A stretch of DNA of 64,000 nucleotides, taken from assembly GCA_010906965.1 (NCBI GenBank), contig JAAFHB010000001.1:1-64000 (forward strand). The letters run 5' to 3'. Below the pieces are notes generated by a model. The model worked only from the letters and a program-made list of their open reading frames with translations. It did not search any database and had not been told where the DNA came from. Below are positions 7,425 to 16,586 of the stretch, one piece after another; the first letter of the stretch is position 1; each line of letters opens with the position of its first letter. The position numbers and the translations under genes were made by a program. The DNA is from Mariniphaga sp. (GTDB lineage Bacteria > Bacteroidota > Bacteroidia > Bacteroidales > Prolixibacteraceae).

Positions 7425-9353
7425 TTAATACGATCCGCGGTTCATACCTTTCTCCGGTCTGGTTTTTCCATCCAGATCAACGGAAGACATATCTGTGAAA
7501 TTCTGCACTCCTGAATTAATGGCCGGACTGCCTGGTTTCAGACGGAAATCGGCGACCGAGGGATCAAGCGAAGGATTGACAAACATAGGGTCGGCAACAA
7601 TATCGCCGGTACCAGGAATGTTAGGCATTGCACCACCATAATACAAGTTATTGATACGGGTTACGTTTTCAACTTTTCGGTCAGCTTGGTGTAAGAACCA
7701 ACGATCAAGAGGACAGTCTGGCAAGGCTACCACAATATTGTTGATTAAGCGAACATCTTTACAGAAATCCAAACCGATATTTCCCCATTTAATGTCAATA
7801 CCGTTATGATAGATTGTATTGTTTGTAATGTCCAGCCTGTGGCTACCCCAGTTTTGGATACCACCACCACCATTGCCATACACAAGATTATTTTGAATAA
7901 GCGTTCGACCCAAGTAAAAATCAGGGTAAATGTAATCTTCACAATTAGCATCAAATAAGAGTCCATCACCATTGAACTTACTTGTCCGAGCTTTACAAAT
8001 ATTGCCATAAGCTTGATTGTTACGAATTAAAATTTTGGTAACATTATCTGCTTTATCAAAATCGGCATACATCATCACTCCCAATCCTGCCGAAACTAGA
8101 TCTGAGGTTGTCCAACAATTGTTACGCATAATAGTATTCTCTACTGTCAAATAATCAACAGTACGGGTAAAAATACCGAACCCACCGCAATACTCTACCA
8201 CATTATCGGCCAATCGAATGTGGTGATACATTCTGGTAGGACCATTATCGCCAGATACGCTAATTCCATTCACTTCAGTATTATTCGTAGATTTACCCAA
8301 TTCTGTGGGAAAAAGTTTACCTGCTTCATCAGCATTTCCACGAATATGCAATCCACGAACTTCCAGATAACATAAAAGTGGAGATTCTTTTGCTGTAGAA
8401 TCATTTCCCAGAGCAATGTTCACACCAGTTTTGCCATGCGCCAAAATAGTTGGAGTATGTCCCGGATAGTTTTTCAAGGTTATCCACGCCGATGGGAAAC
8501 CGGAGTGTTTGAAGCTCGCTACCGAACCAGAACCTTTTGTTCCTGTATATTTGCCGTTCATCATCAAAATAACATCACCTGGTTTGGCTTTATCAAGCGC
8601 AATTTGTGGATTTGCAAAAGCCGTTTTTTCAGTGCGGCCATCGTTACTATCTTTACCGGTTGGGCTTACATAGTATGCTGGACTATTGTACATAACGTTG
8701 TCTACCCGCAATTCACTTTTGCTCTCACCTGCATCCCCAATAGAGAAGCTAAAGTTAACGAACGGGTCTTGTGGATTGAATTTACCGTCGCCAAAAGTTT
8801 TCATGTCCGACAATTCGAATGCCGAACGCAAGAAAAAATTTGCAGTTGCCGGATAAACAAATTTTTCTAAACCTCCTGTGCGGACTTTATTAGCATCGAA
8901 CGATTCTATTCTTACCAACACCGGGCGAACAGAAGACACCCAGTTGTCGAAACTAAAGGTAAGCTTTCCCAAATTTGCTTCTGTGTTTTTTGCTGCCAAT
9001 AATCCGGATGTAATAGCTGCCGACCAGTCTTTAGCCTTTTCCGGACTTTCTATCGATAGTACCAAAGCTTCGGAAGGAAGTGCTGTACCTGCTACATCGA
9101 TAGTACCAAACTTGCCCCAACTTACAGCAGCTTTGATATCGGCATTACTTGATGTTGCCGATACATTCACCCATTTTTCGTTAGCTCGATAATCTTCAAA
9201 ATAAACAATTTCTCGGTTGAAATCGGTTCGGATAATTTGTACGGCACTAACATTTAACACTACAACGAATGCCATGCCCCAAAGCAAAATGGCTTTCGGG
9301 AGACTTGCACACATTTGTTTTTTTACGGATTGAAAAGGATTTTTTAGTTTCAT
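7425..9353 (-). CDS. Secreted right-handed beta-helix protein, probable polysaccharide lyase or hydrolase
   Basis: A 642-residue protein. A signal segment lies near residues 17-37 (AILLWGMAFVVVLNVSAVQ) after a basic N-terminus. Residues about 40-225 form a beta-sandwich-like region. The stretch YYVSPTGKDSNDGRTEKTAF at about 230 is the usual entry to a pectate-lyase-type parallel beta-helix (DUF1565-like), and the following 350 residues carry repeated NN/GN turns such as NTIMRNN, IRNNQAYGN, IQNNLVYGNGGGG and ITNNTIYHNG. The fold matches PL9/PL1-type lyases and GH28-like enzymes, and the catalytic type cannot be decided here. The C-terminus (GSPAINSGV, DLDGKTRPEKG) is typical of these proteins. 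It follows the GH38-like gene by 30 bases in the PUL operon. A role in cutting the uronate-containing backbone is inferred. Confidence 0.7.
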   Translation of the reverse strand: MKLKNPFQSVKKQMCASLPKAILLWGMAFVVVLNVSAVQIIRTDFNREIVYFEDYRANEKWVNVSATSSNADIKAAVSWGKFGTIDVAGTALPSEALVLSIESPEKAKDWSAAITSGLLAAKNTEANLGKLTFSFDNWVSSVRPVLVRIESFDANKVRTGGLEKFVYPATANFFLRSAFELSDMKTFGDGKFNPQDPFVNFSFSIGDAGESKSELRVDNVMYNSPAYYVSPTGKDSNDGRTEKTAFANPQIALDKAKPGDVILMMNGKYTGTKGSGSVASFKHSGFPSAWITLKNYPGHTPTILAHGKTGVNIALGNDSTAKESPLLCYLEVRGLHIRGNADEAGKLFPTELGKSTNNTEVNGISVSGDNGPTRMYHHIRLADNVVEYCGGFGIFTRTVDYLTVENTIMRNNCWTTSDLVSAGLGVMMYADFDKADNVTKILIRNNQAYGNICKARTSKFNGDGLLFDANCEDYIYPDFYLGRTLIQNNLVYGNGGGGIQNWGSHRLDITNNTIYHNGIDIKWGNIGLDFCKDVRLINNIVVALPDCPLDRWFLHQADRKVENVTRINNLYYGGAMPNIPGTGDIVADPMFVNPSLDPSVADFRLKPGSPAINSGVQNFTDMSSVDLDGKTRPEKGMNRGSY

Positions 9354-9382
9354 TTTTTGGTTATTAAAAGTGATTATATTTT

Positions 9383-11992
9383 TTACTTTAGGAACAATCT
9401 GAAGGTCTCCATTCGGTTATGACCAAGGTTTGTTTTTAGTGTTCCGGAAACGGGAGCAATGGTTTCAACATCGGTTTCAATATGAGTAGTTTGTTTGGCA
9501 CTTTGTACTATTAAATCTGAAGTAAAGGTGCAATCAACATCTTTGTTGTCCATGTTCCAAGCTCGGACGATAACACCTTTGTCGATACCTTCCTCGGCAG
9601 GTTTTACTGACCAGATTAACACATTGGAGTCACTTACTGTCAGCAACGAATACTCGTTTTGTTTTGAAGCAGATTTGCCGCCCGAAACTTCACCAGTTAG
9701 CAATGGATTCTGGTGTTCCAGCGAAAACTTCATGGAACCAACGGCATCAAAACCAGACTGGTGAGTGGATAGCGCAAAGTTGTAATGAAAACTGGTTTCG
9801 CCATTCTGGTTTGGAAAGCCTAGGTAACCTCCATCTTCCCATTTTTTATCCACCTGTCCGCCAGCAAGTGCGCTTAATTGCGAAGCATTTTCGTCTAAAG
9901 TGTAAACCGAACTTCGGCCAAGTTTAAAAAAACTGCAATCGAGGTTCGAGATGGTCACCCCATAATCCGCTTCGCTCATGTTGGCAAAATGATTGAAGGT
10001 TTGCCAGTCGTAACGGGCATTCTGAGAGGAGTAATGTCCGCCGTTGGTTTCTGTTTTGGCTGTAATTACTGCACCCAGTTCTTCATGTCGGGTGGTTGGA
10101 TTGTTCAGGTCAAAAGAGAAAGCCCATGTTTTTACATCCCCAAAGTTGACATCAATGCTGTTTTCAATTTCAATACGTGGACTGTTGGCGTATAAAGTTA
10201 CCCTAACTGTGTGTTTAACAGGATACTCGGAATTTGCCTTTAAAGTGACCGAAATCGGACCAGCATTTTCGACCTCAATCGGCTTTCCACTATCGACATC
10301 GCCACTTCCCAAGTCGTTCAGATATCTGCCTTCAATAAATTTCACCAACTGCCGGTTGTTTGCACGTTTGTCGGTAATTTCGGTAATCGCACCCGAACGG
10401 CTAAGGCGTAAACTGTAAAACGAATTGCTGATTGTTTCGCCTGAAACAGTAATTGCAGCGGGGAATTCCGCAGGTTTTTCTTTCCTTATTTCGAATACTT
10501 TATAACCTACTGAAGGAATGTTTTCAGCAAAAATGCGGATATATATTTTTTCTGATTTAGTGACCAATTGACTGGGTATTTCCTTTTTAGCCTGAAGGTC
10601 GATCACTTTTACCGGATAATCGTCGTCCCATGCCAAATCGGCCACATCGTTTCGGTTCCAGCTCAACGAATTAAAAACGAAAAAGCGCGGATTCACCGAT
10701 TGGCTGATTTGATTGCCCAACAGTTTTGCAGAAAGGTTTTGCAGCGTATCGACATAAGTTGTCAGGTTCTTTTGCAGGTTTATCTGCCAGGCAGGTCTTT
10801 CGTTAATAGCCACCTTGCTGTCGCCGGTCCAGTCGTGTTCCCAGTAATAGCCAAATGAGTCCCACGCTTTGTTTTTCGCGTCAATCAATTTATCAGCAAA
10901 ATGAGGGTTTGTCAGACTAACAACAGTAGCCAATGCTTCAGCTCCCCTGAGCTGCTCAGTTGCGCGCCGCATTTTAGCCGTGGTTTCGTTCATCGAGGCT
11001 GATAAAAAATCCCACTCATTTCCGTAAGTCACTGACTCTGAAGGCAGTTTGGTATAGTTTTTTTCAACATCTCTAAAGAAATCTTCCAAGACTGAAACGC
11101 GAACCTTTCGATTATGCGTAGTTCCATTTTTAGCAACTTGAATAAACTCCGGTGAGAGATAGGTTTCAAGGTCGTCGTGACCATAACCATAAGCGGCTAC
11201 GGAATTAAACGGGTATTTCGAGTTTGGTGAAATCGTATCGCACATCGCATCGAGCCGGGGAATCAAACTTCCTATTTCTTTCACCGCATCTTTCGAGGGG
11301 ATAATGGTGCGGGTTTCGGCATATCCACCCAAAGGGGCAGTCTTCCTTTCATCATAGATGTACCATTTCATCAGCACCGATGAACCATCCAGCCCGGTAT
11401 AATTGTACAACTGATTCCGTCGGTCGGCACGGTATTCGTAACTCATTTGACTGCCATATCCACCAATGCCATACCAACTGTATTTTGCACCCGAACCTGC
11501 CCAAATGGAACTCATGCCAAGTGGTATGGTATTATTTTCCATGGCTCCGGCCATCCGAAAACGGAGGTCGTATTTCCGCTCAATTTGGCCTGCATAATAC
11601 ATTCCGCGAATGGCTGCTTCGGTGGGCATCCCGCCATAGCAGTTAATGAGTGCATGCAAAGGAACACTGATATGACCCGATTTAATGGCTGAAATTAGTC
11701 GTTCAAATTGCTTTGGTGATCGGTACTTTTGATAGGTTTGCATCCAATAGCTTCCATCGCAGTTAAAACGTGCCTGAAAATCGTCTGGATTTGTTTTAGT
11801 AGAATCAATCTTTTCTAAGTAGTAATCGAGCATGTGAACGAAAGCTGAGTCGTAAGTTGCCACGTTGCCCGTCCACATAAAATCGGTATGGTCGTCATTG
11901 GCCAGGTATAGTCTTTTGATGGGTTGGGCGTTCAAAACATTAAAAGACTGCAAAACGATTGCGGTCAACAATGTAATTATTCTATATTTCAT
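9383..11992 (-). CDS. Secreted GH38-like alpha-mannosidase-type glycosidase
   Basis: An 869-residue protein with a signal peptide (residues 1-22, cut after NVLNA). The N-terminal domain begins with LYLANDDHTDFMWTGN; GH38 enzymes have a zinc-binding HxD plus GW motif here, and HTD is kept although the following residues (FMWTG) differ. Other GH38-like pieces are AGAMENNTIPLG, GAKYSWYGIGGYG and VAAYGYGHDDLETYL. After about residue 420, RFFVFNSLSWNRNDVADL marks the usual C-terminal beta domain of the family, followed by SFYSLRLSRSGAITEI. Length fits GH38 (800-1000). It lies in a tight operon with the GH10 gene upstream and the beta-helix gene downstream. Substrate is unknown; the altered motif warns against calling it a standard mannosidase. 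Confidence 0.65.
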   Translation of the reverse strand: MKYRIITLLTAIVLQSFNVLNAQPIKRLYLANDDHTDFMWTGNVATYDSAFVHMLDYYLEKIDSTKTNPDDFQARFNCDGSYWMQTYQKYRSPKQFERLISAIKSGHISVPLHALINCYGGMPTEAAIRGMYYAGQIERKYDLRFRMAGAMENNTIPLGMSSIWAGSGAKYSWYGIGGYGSQMSYEYRADRRNQLYNYTGLDGSSVLMKWYIYDERKTAPLGGYAETRTIIPSKDAVKEIGSLIPRLDAMCDTISPNSKYPFNSVAAYGYGHDDLETYLSPEFIQVAKNGTTHNRKVRVSVLEDFFRDVEKNYTKLPSESVTYGNEWDFLSASMNETTAKMRRATEQLRGAEALATVVSLTNPHFADKLIDAKNKAWDSFGYYWEHDWTGDSKVAINERPAWQINLQKNLTTYVDTLQNLSAKLLGNQISQSVNPRFFVFNSLSWNRNDVADLAWDDDYPVKVIDLQAKKEIPSQLVTKSEKIYIRIFAENIPSVGYKVFEIRKEKPAEFPAAITVSGETISNSFYSLRLSRSGAITEITDKRANNRQLVKFIEGRYLNDLGSGDVDSGKPIEVENAGPISVTLKANSEYPVKHTVRVTLYANSPRIEIENSIDVNFGDVKTWAFSFDLNNPTTRHEELGAVITAKTETNGGHYSSQNARYDWQTFNHFANMSEADYGVTISNLDCSFFKLGRSSVYTLDENASQLSALAGGQVDKKWEDGGYLGFPNQNGETSFHYNFALSTHQSGFDAVGSMKFSLEHQNPLLTGEVSGGKSASKQNEYSLLTVSDSNVLIWSVKPAEEGIDKGVIVRAWNMDNKDVDCTFTSDLIVQSAKQTTHIETDVETIAPVSGTLKTNLGHNRMETFRLFLK

Positions 11993-12011
11993 GAGAAATT
12001 AACGTTTTTAA

Positions 12012-13277
12012 TCATTTCCATTCAACTACCACTTTTCCGGCGGCTTTGGTCAAATTAATTTCTTTGGTTTGACCGTCAACGGTCACTTTGTATTTTCCGA
12101 AAAATGCCTTTACCGAAAGCTGGCCGTTGCTGTTGATTTTGCCTTCTTCAATGGTCCACCATTCTTTAAAGATCAGGTTTCTGTATGCTTCTGCCGCCGG
12201 AGTTGGTGACCAATCGCGTTTATACAACGATGAAACCGGAATCCAGTTAGCCCCTTCCCAAAAACCCCACATGATCATTCCTTCAACTGCCGGATGGGCA
12301 AAACAGATTTTGTAATAGTCAACCAGTTCAGTTGCCTTTTGCACCTCCTCTTCATCTGTCAGTTTCAATTTTCTGTCCTCGTAATATTTCGATCCCTGTC
12401 CGGGAATATTAAATTCGGTAACCCTGATTGGCAGATTAAACTGTGCAAGCGAATCGAGCGCATTTTTTAATTGGATGCGGTCGAACGTTTCGGCATGAAG
12501 GTGACCTTGTACCCCAATACCGGCAATTGGCATGCCCTGCTTAAGTAGTAAGCGGATTTGAGCCATGTATTCGGGCAGCTTTTTACCTGTGAGAATATCA
12601 TAATCGTTAAGGAAAAGTTTTACTTCAGGATCGCCGGCTTGAGACCACTCTGCCATCTTTTTGGTAATGTCGGCTCCCAGACGCTCTTCATAATAATTCC
12701 CGTGTACCATTTCGTTGTTCAGATCGTACTCAGTAAACCGGCCTTTGTAACGGGCAGTTACCGTTTCAGCACGGTTTTTAATAGTAAGTTCAAGGTCCTT
12801 GTCCGACAGTTCTTTCACCCATGGTTGAATAAATTGCGGAATTCCCCAGAAAAGGTTGTGCCCCCGGATCGGAATGTTGTTCGCCTCGGTCCAATTCAAA
12901 ATACCATCTATGACTGAATAATCTACTTCCCCTTTCCGGCGCTCCATTGTTCCCCATTTTACGGCATTTTCGGTTACTGCCGAGTTAAAATTTGCCAGAA
13001 ATTTTTCTTCAAATTGTTTTTTATCATTTTCCGCCATCGAACCATCAACAAAACTGTTGGGAATAGCACACCCAAACCAAAATTCATGGGCGACCTGCTC
13101 CACTTGTACTTTAGCGCCTGGCTTAGCTTTTATGACTATTTCACCCTTCCGGTTGGCGTCAATGGATTGTTCTATTTCTGATTTCTGCGCTGTACAGTCA
13201 AACTGCAGCATGACTAAAGTTGCCACTATAAAAACGGCTGCAATTCTCTTTTTGAGCAAACATTCTACTATTCTCAT
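12012..13277 (-). CDS. Secreted GH10 endo-beta-1,4-xylanase
   Basis: I start at the ATG at 13277, nine bases after the upstream stop. This gives KKRIAAVFIVATLVMLQFDC as the signal, possibly a lipoprotein with Cys at about residue 28; the longer reading from 13355 overlaps the upstream gene. GH10 motifs are present. FWFGCAIPNSF and NSAVTENAVKWGTMERRKG lie in the N-terminal barrel, and IPIRGHNLFWGIPQF precedes the acid/base Glu in YDLNNEMVHG. GIGVQGHLHA follows, and the nucleophile is in IRVTEFNIPG. HPAVEGMIMWGFWEGANWIP is the family's late barrel Trp cluster. A short C-terminal beta extension (KVTVDGQTKEINLTK) follows. The enzyme should cut internal xylosidic bonds and is the strongest clue that the glycan has a xylan-like backbone. 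Confidence 0.88.
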   Translation of the reverse strand: MRIVECLLKKRIAAVFIVATLVMLQFDCTAQKSEIEQSIDANRKGEIVIKAKPGAKVQVEQVAHEFWFGCAIPNSFVDGSMAENDKKQFEEKFLANFNSAVTENAVKWGTMERRKGEVDYSVIDGILNWTEANNIPIRGHNLFWGIPQFIQPWVKELSDKDLELTIKNRAETVTARYKGRFTEYDLNNEMVHGNYYEERLGADITKKMAEWSQAGDPEVKLFLNDYDILTGKKLPEYMAQIRLLLKQGMPIAGIGVQGHLHAETFDRIQLKNALDSLAQFNLPIRVTEFNIPGQGSKYYEDRKLKLTDEEEVQKATELVDYYKICFAHPAVEGMIMWGFWEGANWIPVSSLYKRDWSPTPAAEAYRNLIFKEWWTIEEGKINSNGQLSVKAFFGKYKVTVDGQTKEINLTKAAGKVVVEWK

Positions 13278-13285
13278 TTTATGAT

Positions 13286-14743
13286 TTATTTTGTTATGAA
13301 TGATTTTTCGGTAATCAAAACCGGCGAATCGTACAACGGAATATTGAAAGTGCAATTGCCGTTTGATTTACTCCATTGCGATTTCTGTATTTCGTAAATG
13401 CTGCCGGTCATTAAATCTACCCAAACCGGAGATTTAAAATTGATGTTTTCAAATGTAATACTAACAGTTGTAGTTTTGAATGAGTTTGTTGTATTTTTTC
13501 CATCAAGCCAAAGTGCTACCAACGGTGTATTGTCCGGGGCGTGCTGATAACCATACACCGAAAGTGATTCGTTGGTGGTCGATGTGTATTTAAAATCAGG
13601 GGTTAAAGCCATATCATTATCGAATATTGCGGCTAAATTCTGAACCGCATAGTAGGCTACTTTTGGCCTGATTGCAGCCATTGTAATATCCGACTGTATC
13701 AAACCTTTGGTGTTTAGTACTGCGCGATCGCCCCAATTGTAATAGATGTCTATAATTGTGAAAACCGAAGTTTCAATATCATGACCCAAATCGCCCAGCA
13801 TTCGGCGCATATCGTATTTAGCCTGCGTGTATTCGGTCCAATAATATTCTGACAAGGCAAAACTGGGAATATAGGTTGAAGGTGCGCCGTTTTCGCCCTG
13901 ACGTAAAAGAATTTTATCTGAATATTTTTTGATCACCGACCTTAGACCAAGTACTTTTTCATTGGTATATGCATCTTCAGGTCTCATGGTATAACTGTGG
14001 TAGCTAATCCATTGAAATAAATCCAGTTTCCCGGCGTCAGTAATGACTTTCAGAAAAGTATTGAGATATTCCTGGTTGCTGTTGGAGGCAAATGCAAGCC
14101 CGGCAATTTTTGCATCAGGCTGAATACGTTTGATGATTAAAGCGGTGCGGATATTAAGTTTCGCTATTGTAACCGCATCAATGTGTCCGTTAAGATCAGG
14201 CTCATTCCATATTTCCCATTCTTTTACACGGTCTTTGTATCGGGTAACCAAAGCCTCCGCCCAGCGGTCCCATGCAGCGTATGCTTCATCTGATTGCATT
14301 AGGCTGTTTAAAAGATTTATCCCACCTCCTCCGGAGTATGCAGGATTTCCATAAGATAGCTGAAGCCATGGTTCGAGACCATTGTCCACAGCATAGTTGA
14401 TAATGTCATCGAGCCATTTCCAGTCATAAAGACCAGGAACTTTCTCGCATTTTGCCCAACCTGCCTGCAAACGGATTTTTTTCACACCCAAAGGTGGTAA
14501 ATAATCCTTGTAGTTGTCCCAAACAGTATGATCCCTGTCGAGTGTTTCACAGCCTACGGTAATTCTGGAGGATTTTATTGCTTTGGTGCTGAGGGGTTTG
14601 ATACTTCCGATCCGCTTCATGCTCACTTCAAGCGGAGTTTTTACCCGTTCGATGGAAGTATCGATGAATTGCGCCAAGGAAATCTGGGCTGAAAAGAAAA
14701 CAAGTAATAATACCGGAATGAAAATCTGCTTGAAGCTATTCAT
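13286..14743 (-). CDS. Secreted GH39/GH5-clan glycoside hydrolase (copy 1)
   Basis: A 485-residue exported TIM-barrel protein (signal residues 1-24, cut after SLA). Clan A motifs: ITVGCETLDRDHTVWDNYKD starts the barrel, then KKIRLQAGWAKCEK, EPWLQLSYGNPAY, and the acid/base Glu in KEWEIWNEPDLNG. The nucleophile candidate is the Glu of LLRQGENGAPS. The C-terminal beta domain ends SIYEIQKSQWSKSNGNCTF and LYDSPVLITEKSF. It is paralogous to the protein at 25691-27166 and to the relic at 32233. GH39 enzymes are xylosidases, iduronidases and related activities; this subfamily's substrate is not known to me. The gene sits between the SASA esterase and the GH10 xylanase. Confidence 0.72.
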   Translation of the reverse strand: MNSFKQIFIPVLLLVFFSAQISLAQFIDTSIERVKTPLEVSMKRIGSIKPLSTKAIKSSRITVGCETLDRDHTVWDNYKDYLPPLGVKKIRLQAGWAKCEKVPGLYDWKWLDDIINYAVDNGLEPWLQLSYGNPAYSGGGGINLLNSLMQSDEAYAAWDRWAEALVTRYKDRVKEWEIWNEPDLNGHIDAVTIAKLNIRTALIIKRIQPDAKIAGLAFASNSNQEYLNTFLKVITDAGKLDLFQWISYHSYTMRPEDAYTNEKVLGLRSVIKKYSDKILLRQGENGAPSTYIPSFALSEYYWTEYTQAKYDMRRMLGDLGHDIETSVFTIIDIYYNWGDRAVLNTKGLIQSDITMAAIRPKVAYYAVQNLAAIFDNDMALTPDFKYTSTTNESLSVYGYQHAPDNTPLVALWLDGKNTTNSFKTTTVSITFENINFKSPVWVDLMTGSIYEIQKSQWSKSNGNCTFNIPLYDSPVLITEKSFITK

Positions 14744-14806
14744 TTTAATTGGTTTATTTATTTTACCCCTAAATTAAAGCCTTTTTCGGCTCTTCCAAGA
14801 TAAAGG

Positions 14807-15613
14807 TTAATGACTTTGATTATCGAGTAACTTCCTCATTTCACGTGCAAAACGTTCACCTAACAAACGCTGGCTTTCCGAATTAAAATGTGTTCCATCG
14901 AAGGTGGTAGTCGAATCAGATGAAATAACCGCCATTTTTTCGATTCTTTCAGGCAGATGAATTAACATATGGTTGAATGCTTTTCGTTGAGAATTGTCTT
15001 CTGACAGCTGCGCTGCCACAAATGGCAAATCATTAATTTTAAAATCATTACGCAAGCTATTGATCAAGCCATTTATTTTTTCAGGATATGCATCAATTTT
15101 ATCCACATCCGATTCGCCCTGAAGCCAGATGACACCTTTTAACGAACCATGTATAAGGGCTAATTTTGTTCTTGATAAGGCTTCTTTGTACAACTCTTTT
15201 CCGGGTGCCCACTCATCAATAGAAGTACCTCCTTTGGCATTTACTACCAGCCCAATTTGTTTCCCTTGCAGGTTGCGGGACATTTTTTTTGCAAAAGTGT
15301 ACCCAGGACCTAATTTCTGCATCGACAGCTCTTTGCGAACCGTTGAATATTTATTTAGCGGGTTGGCTGCTTTTTCCCATTCCTGACCATAAATCCCGGT
15401 AAAAAGGAATACACTTTCAAGTGTGTCACTGTCCTGCTTTTGTATTTCGGCCCTGCCAGCCATATTTGATTGACCGATGAGTAGAAATATTTCAAGGTTC
15501 TCCGGGGGGATTCCAGACTTTGCGTAAATATTTGGCTGGGATTTTAAATGCAGTGGTTGGAGCAGAATAACAAATCCACAAAGAAATATCGTGCGGTAAG
15601 TTTTTTTGATCAT
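14807..15613 (-). CDS. Secreted SASA-family carbohydrate esterase
   Basis: A 268-residue protein with a signal peptide (residues 4-25, TYRTIFLCGFVILLQPLHL). SGNH/SASA-type motifs are clear. LLIGQSNMAGR holds the catalytic Ser, VNAKGGTSIDEW forms the Gly block, GVIWLQGESDVD is the conserved QGE block, and TFDGTHFNSESQRLLGERFA carries the C-terminal catalytic Asp and His. Sialate O-acetylesterase-like proteins in PULs (CE6-like and relatives) remove acetyl groups from plant glycans; acetylated xylan or pectin would fit the neighbours. It is 13 bases from the RraA-like gene upstream in the same operon. Confidence 0.8.
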   Translation of the reverse strand: MIKKTYRTIFLCGFVILLQPLHLKSQPNIYAKSGIPPENLEIFLLIGQSNMAGRAEIQKQDSDTLESVFLFTGIYGQEWEKAANPLNKYSTVRKELSMQKLGPGYTFAKKMSRNLQGKQIGLVVNAKGGTSIDEWAPGKELYKEALSRTKLALIHGSLKGVIWLQGESDVDKIDAYPEKINGLINSLRNDFKINDLPFVAAQLSEDNSQRKAFNHMLIHLPERIEKMAVISSDSTTTFDGTHFNSESQRLLGERFAREMRKLLDNQSH

Positions 15614-15626
15614 ATATCAGCTTCTG

Positions 15627-16568
15627 TTAGAAATTACGTTTTTCGAGAAATTTATCCAAATCGACTCTTGTCATGGGCAATTTACCCTGATAAGTGTCTA
15701 ACCAGCTTTTGAAATCTTTTTTAATTTCGTCCGACCATTTACTGTCAATTATCCCGGCAGTATATTTTCCGTCCTTGATGCGTTGTTGTCCAAAGATATC
15801 AAATAGTTCGGTAACCTCGCCGGTCAAAACAATATGTTCCACCAAATGTGATGGAATAAAAACAACACCATCTTTCTTTGCCAATACTGCATCGCCCGGT
15901 AATACAGTTACTTCGCCAATACGTACAGGCGAATTGATGGTAGTTAACAAAGTTTTGCGCATATACGAAGGATCGGTGCCTTTTATCCACGCATTAAAAT
16001 CATTGATTTTACGTAAATCTTCGGTATCGCGTATATGTCCGTAAACAATGGCTCCACGATGCGAGTGAGACCAAACACCATTACCCAGATTTGAACCAAC
16101 TACCGTTCCATACGATTGTTTATCGTAACCATCGGCCACATAAAAATCACCTTCAACCAGGGTTGTCATTGCCCATGAAACAGTCCGGCGTTGTTCCCAC
16201 ATTCGGCCTTCTGCCTTTCCCTGTTCAATCACCTGATTTTCCAGATCCGGGCGAGCAGGCATAAATTGGGCTGTAACGGCACGTCCTGTCATCACGTAGT
16301 TGTCATTTTCATTGAGCAACTTCCAATTACCTTCAAATTGATTGAAATACTCCAGATTAATCAATTCAGCCCATGCCTCTTCCAACGTAATTTTTTTCAG
16401 TCTTTCAAGCAGGTCATCCGAAACCTTTGGGCGTCCGTCGGCAAAACGTTCGCCTTTCCATTCGGCTGTTAAAGCTTTAATGTATTCAGGAGAAGCGCCG
16501 ACATTCTGTGCCTTGGCAAAGATGAAGGCAAAGATAAAGATTACAAGTAAACTAATTTTCCGATTCAT
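15627..16568 (-). CDS. Exported RraA-like protein
   Basis: A 313-residue protein with a signal peptide (residues 1-20, LLVIFIFAFIFAKAQN). The core matches the RraA / HMG-CHA aldolase fold: FYVADGYDKQSYGTVVGSNL, VWSHSHRGAIVYGHIRDTED, PVRIGEVTVLPGDAVLAKKD and GVVFIPSHLVEHIV. Family members in the cytosol act as aldolases, decarboxylases or RNase E regulators. Export is unusual, though RraA-like proteins recur in Bacteroidota uronate loci. A second, cytosolic RraA-like gene lies at 24923-25666 in the same locus. The substrate is unknown. The DNA between YGHIRDTED and the GEVTVLPGD block keeps the active-site R-D pattern only loosely, so activity is uncertain. Confidence 0.7.
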   Translation of the reverse strand: MNRKISLLVIFIFAFIFAKAQNVGASPEYIKALTAEWKGERFADGRPKVSDDLLERLKKITLEEAWAELINLEYFNQFEGNWKLLNENDNYVMTGRAVTAQFMPARPDLENQVIEQGKAEGRMWEQRRTVSWAMTTLVEGDFYVADGYDKQSYGTVVGSNLGNGVWSHSHRGAIVYGHIRDTEDLRKINDFNAWIKGTDPSYMRKTLLTTINSPVRIGEVTVLPGDAVLAKKDGVVFIPSHLVEHIVLTGEVTELFDIFGQQRIKDGKYTAGIIDSKWSDEIKKDFKSWLDTYQGKLPMTRVDLDKFLEKRNF

Positions 16569-16586
16569 AATCTGAAGTATTTATTG

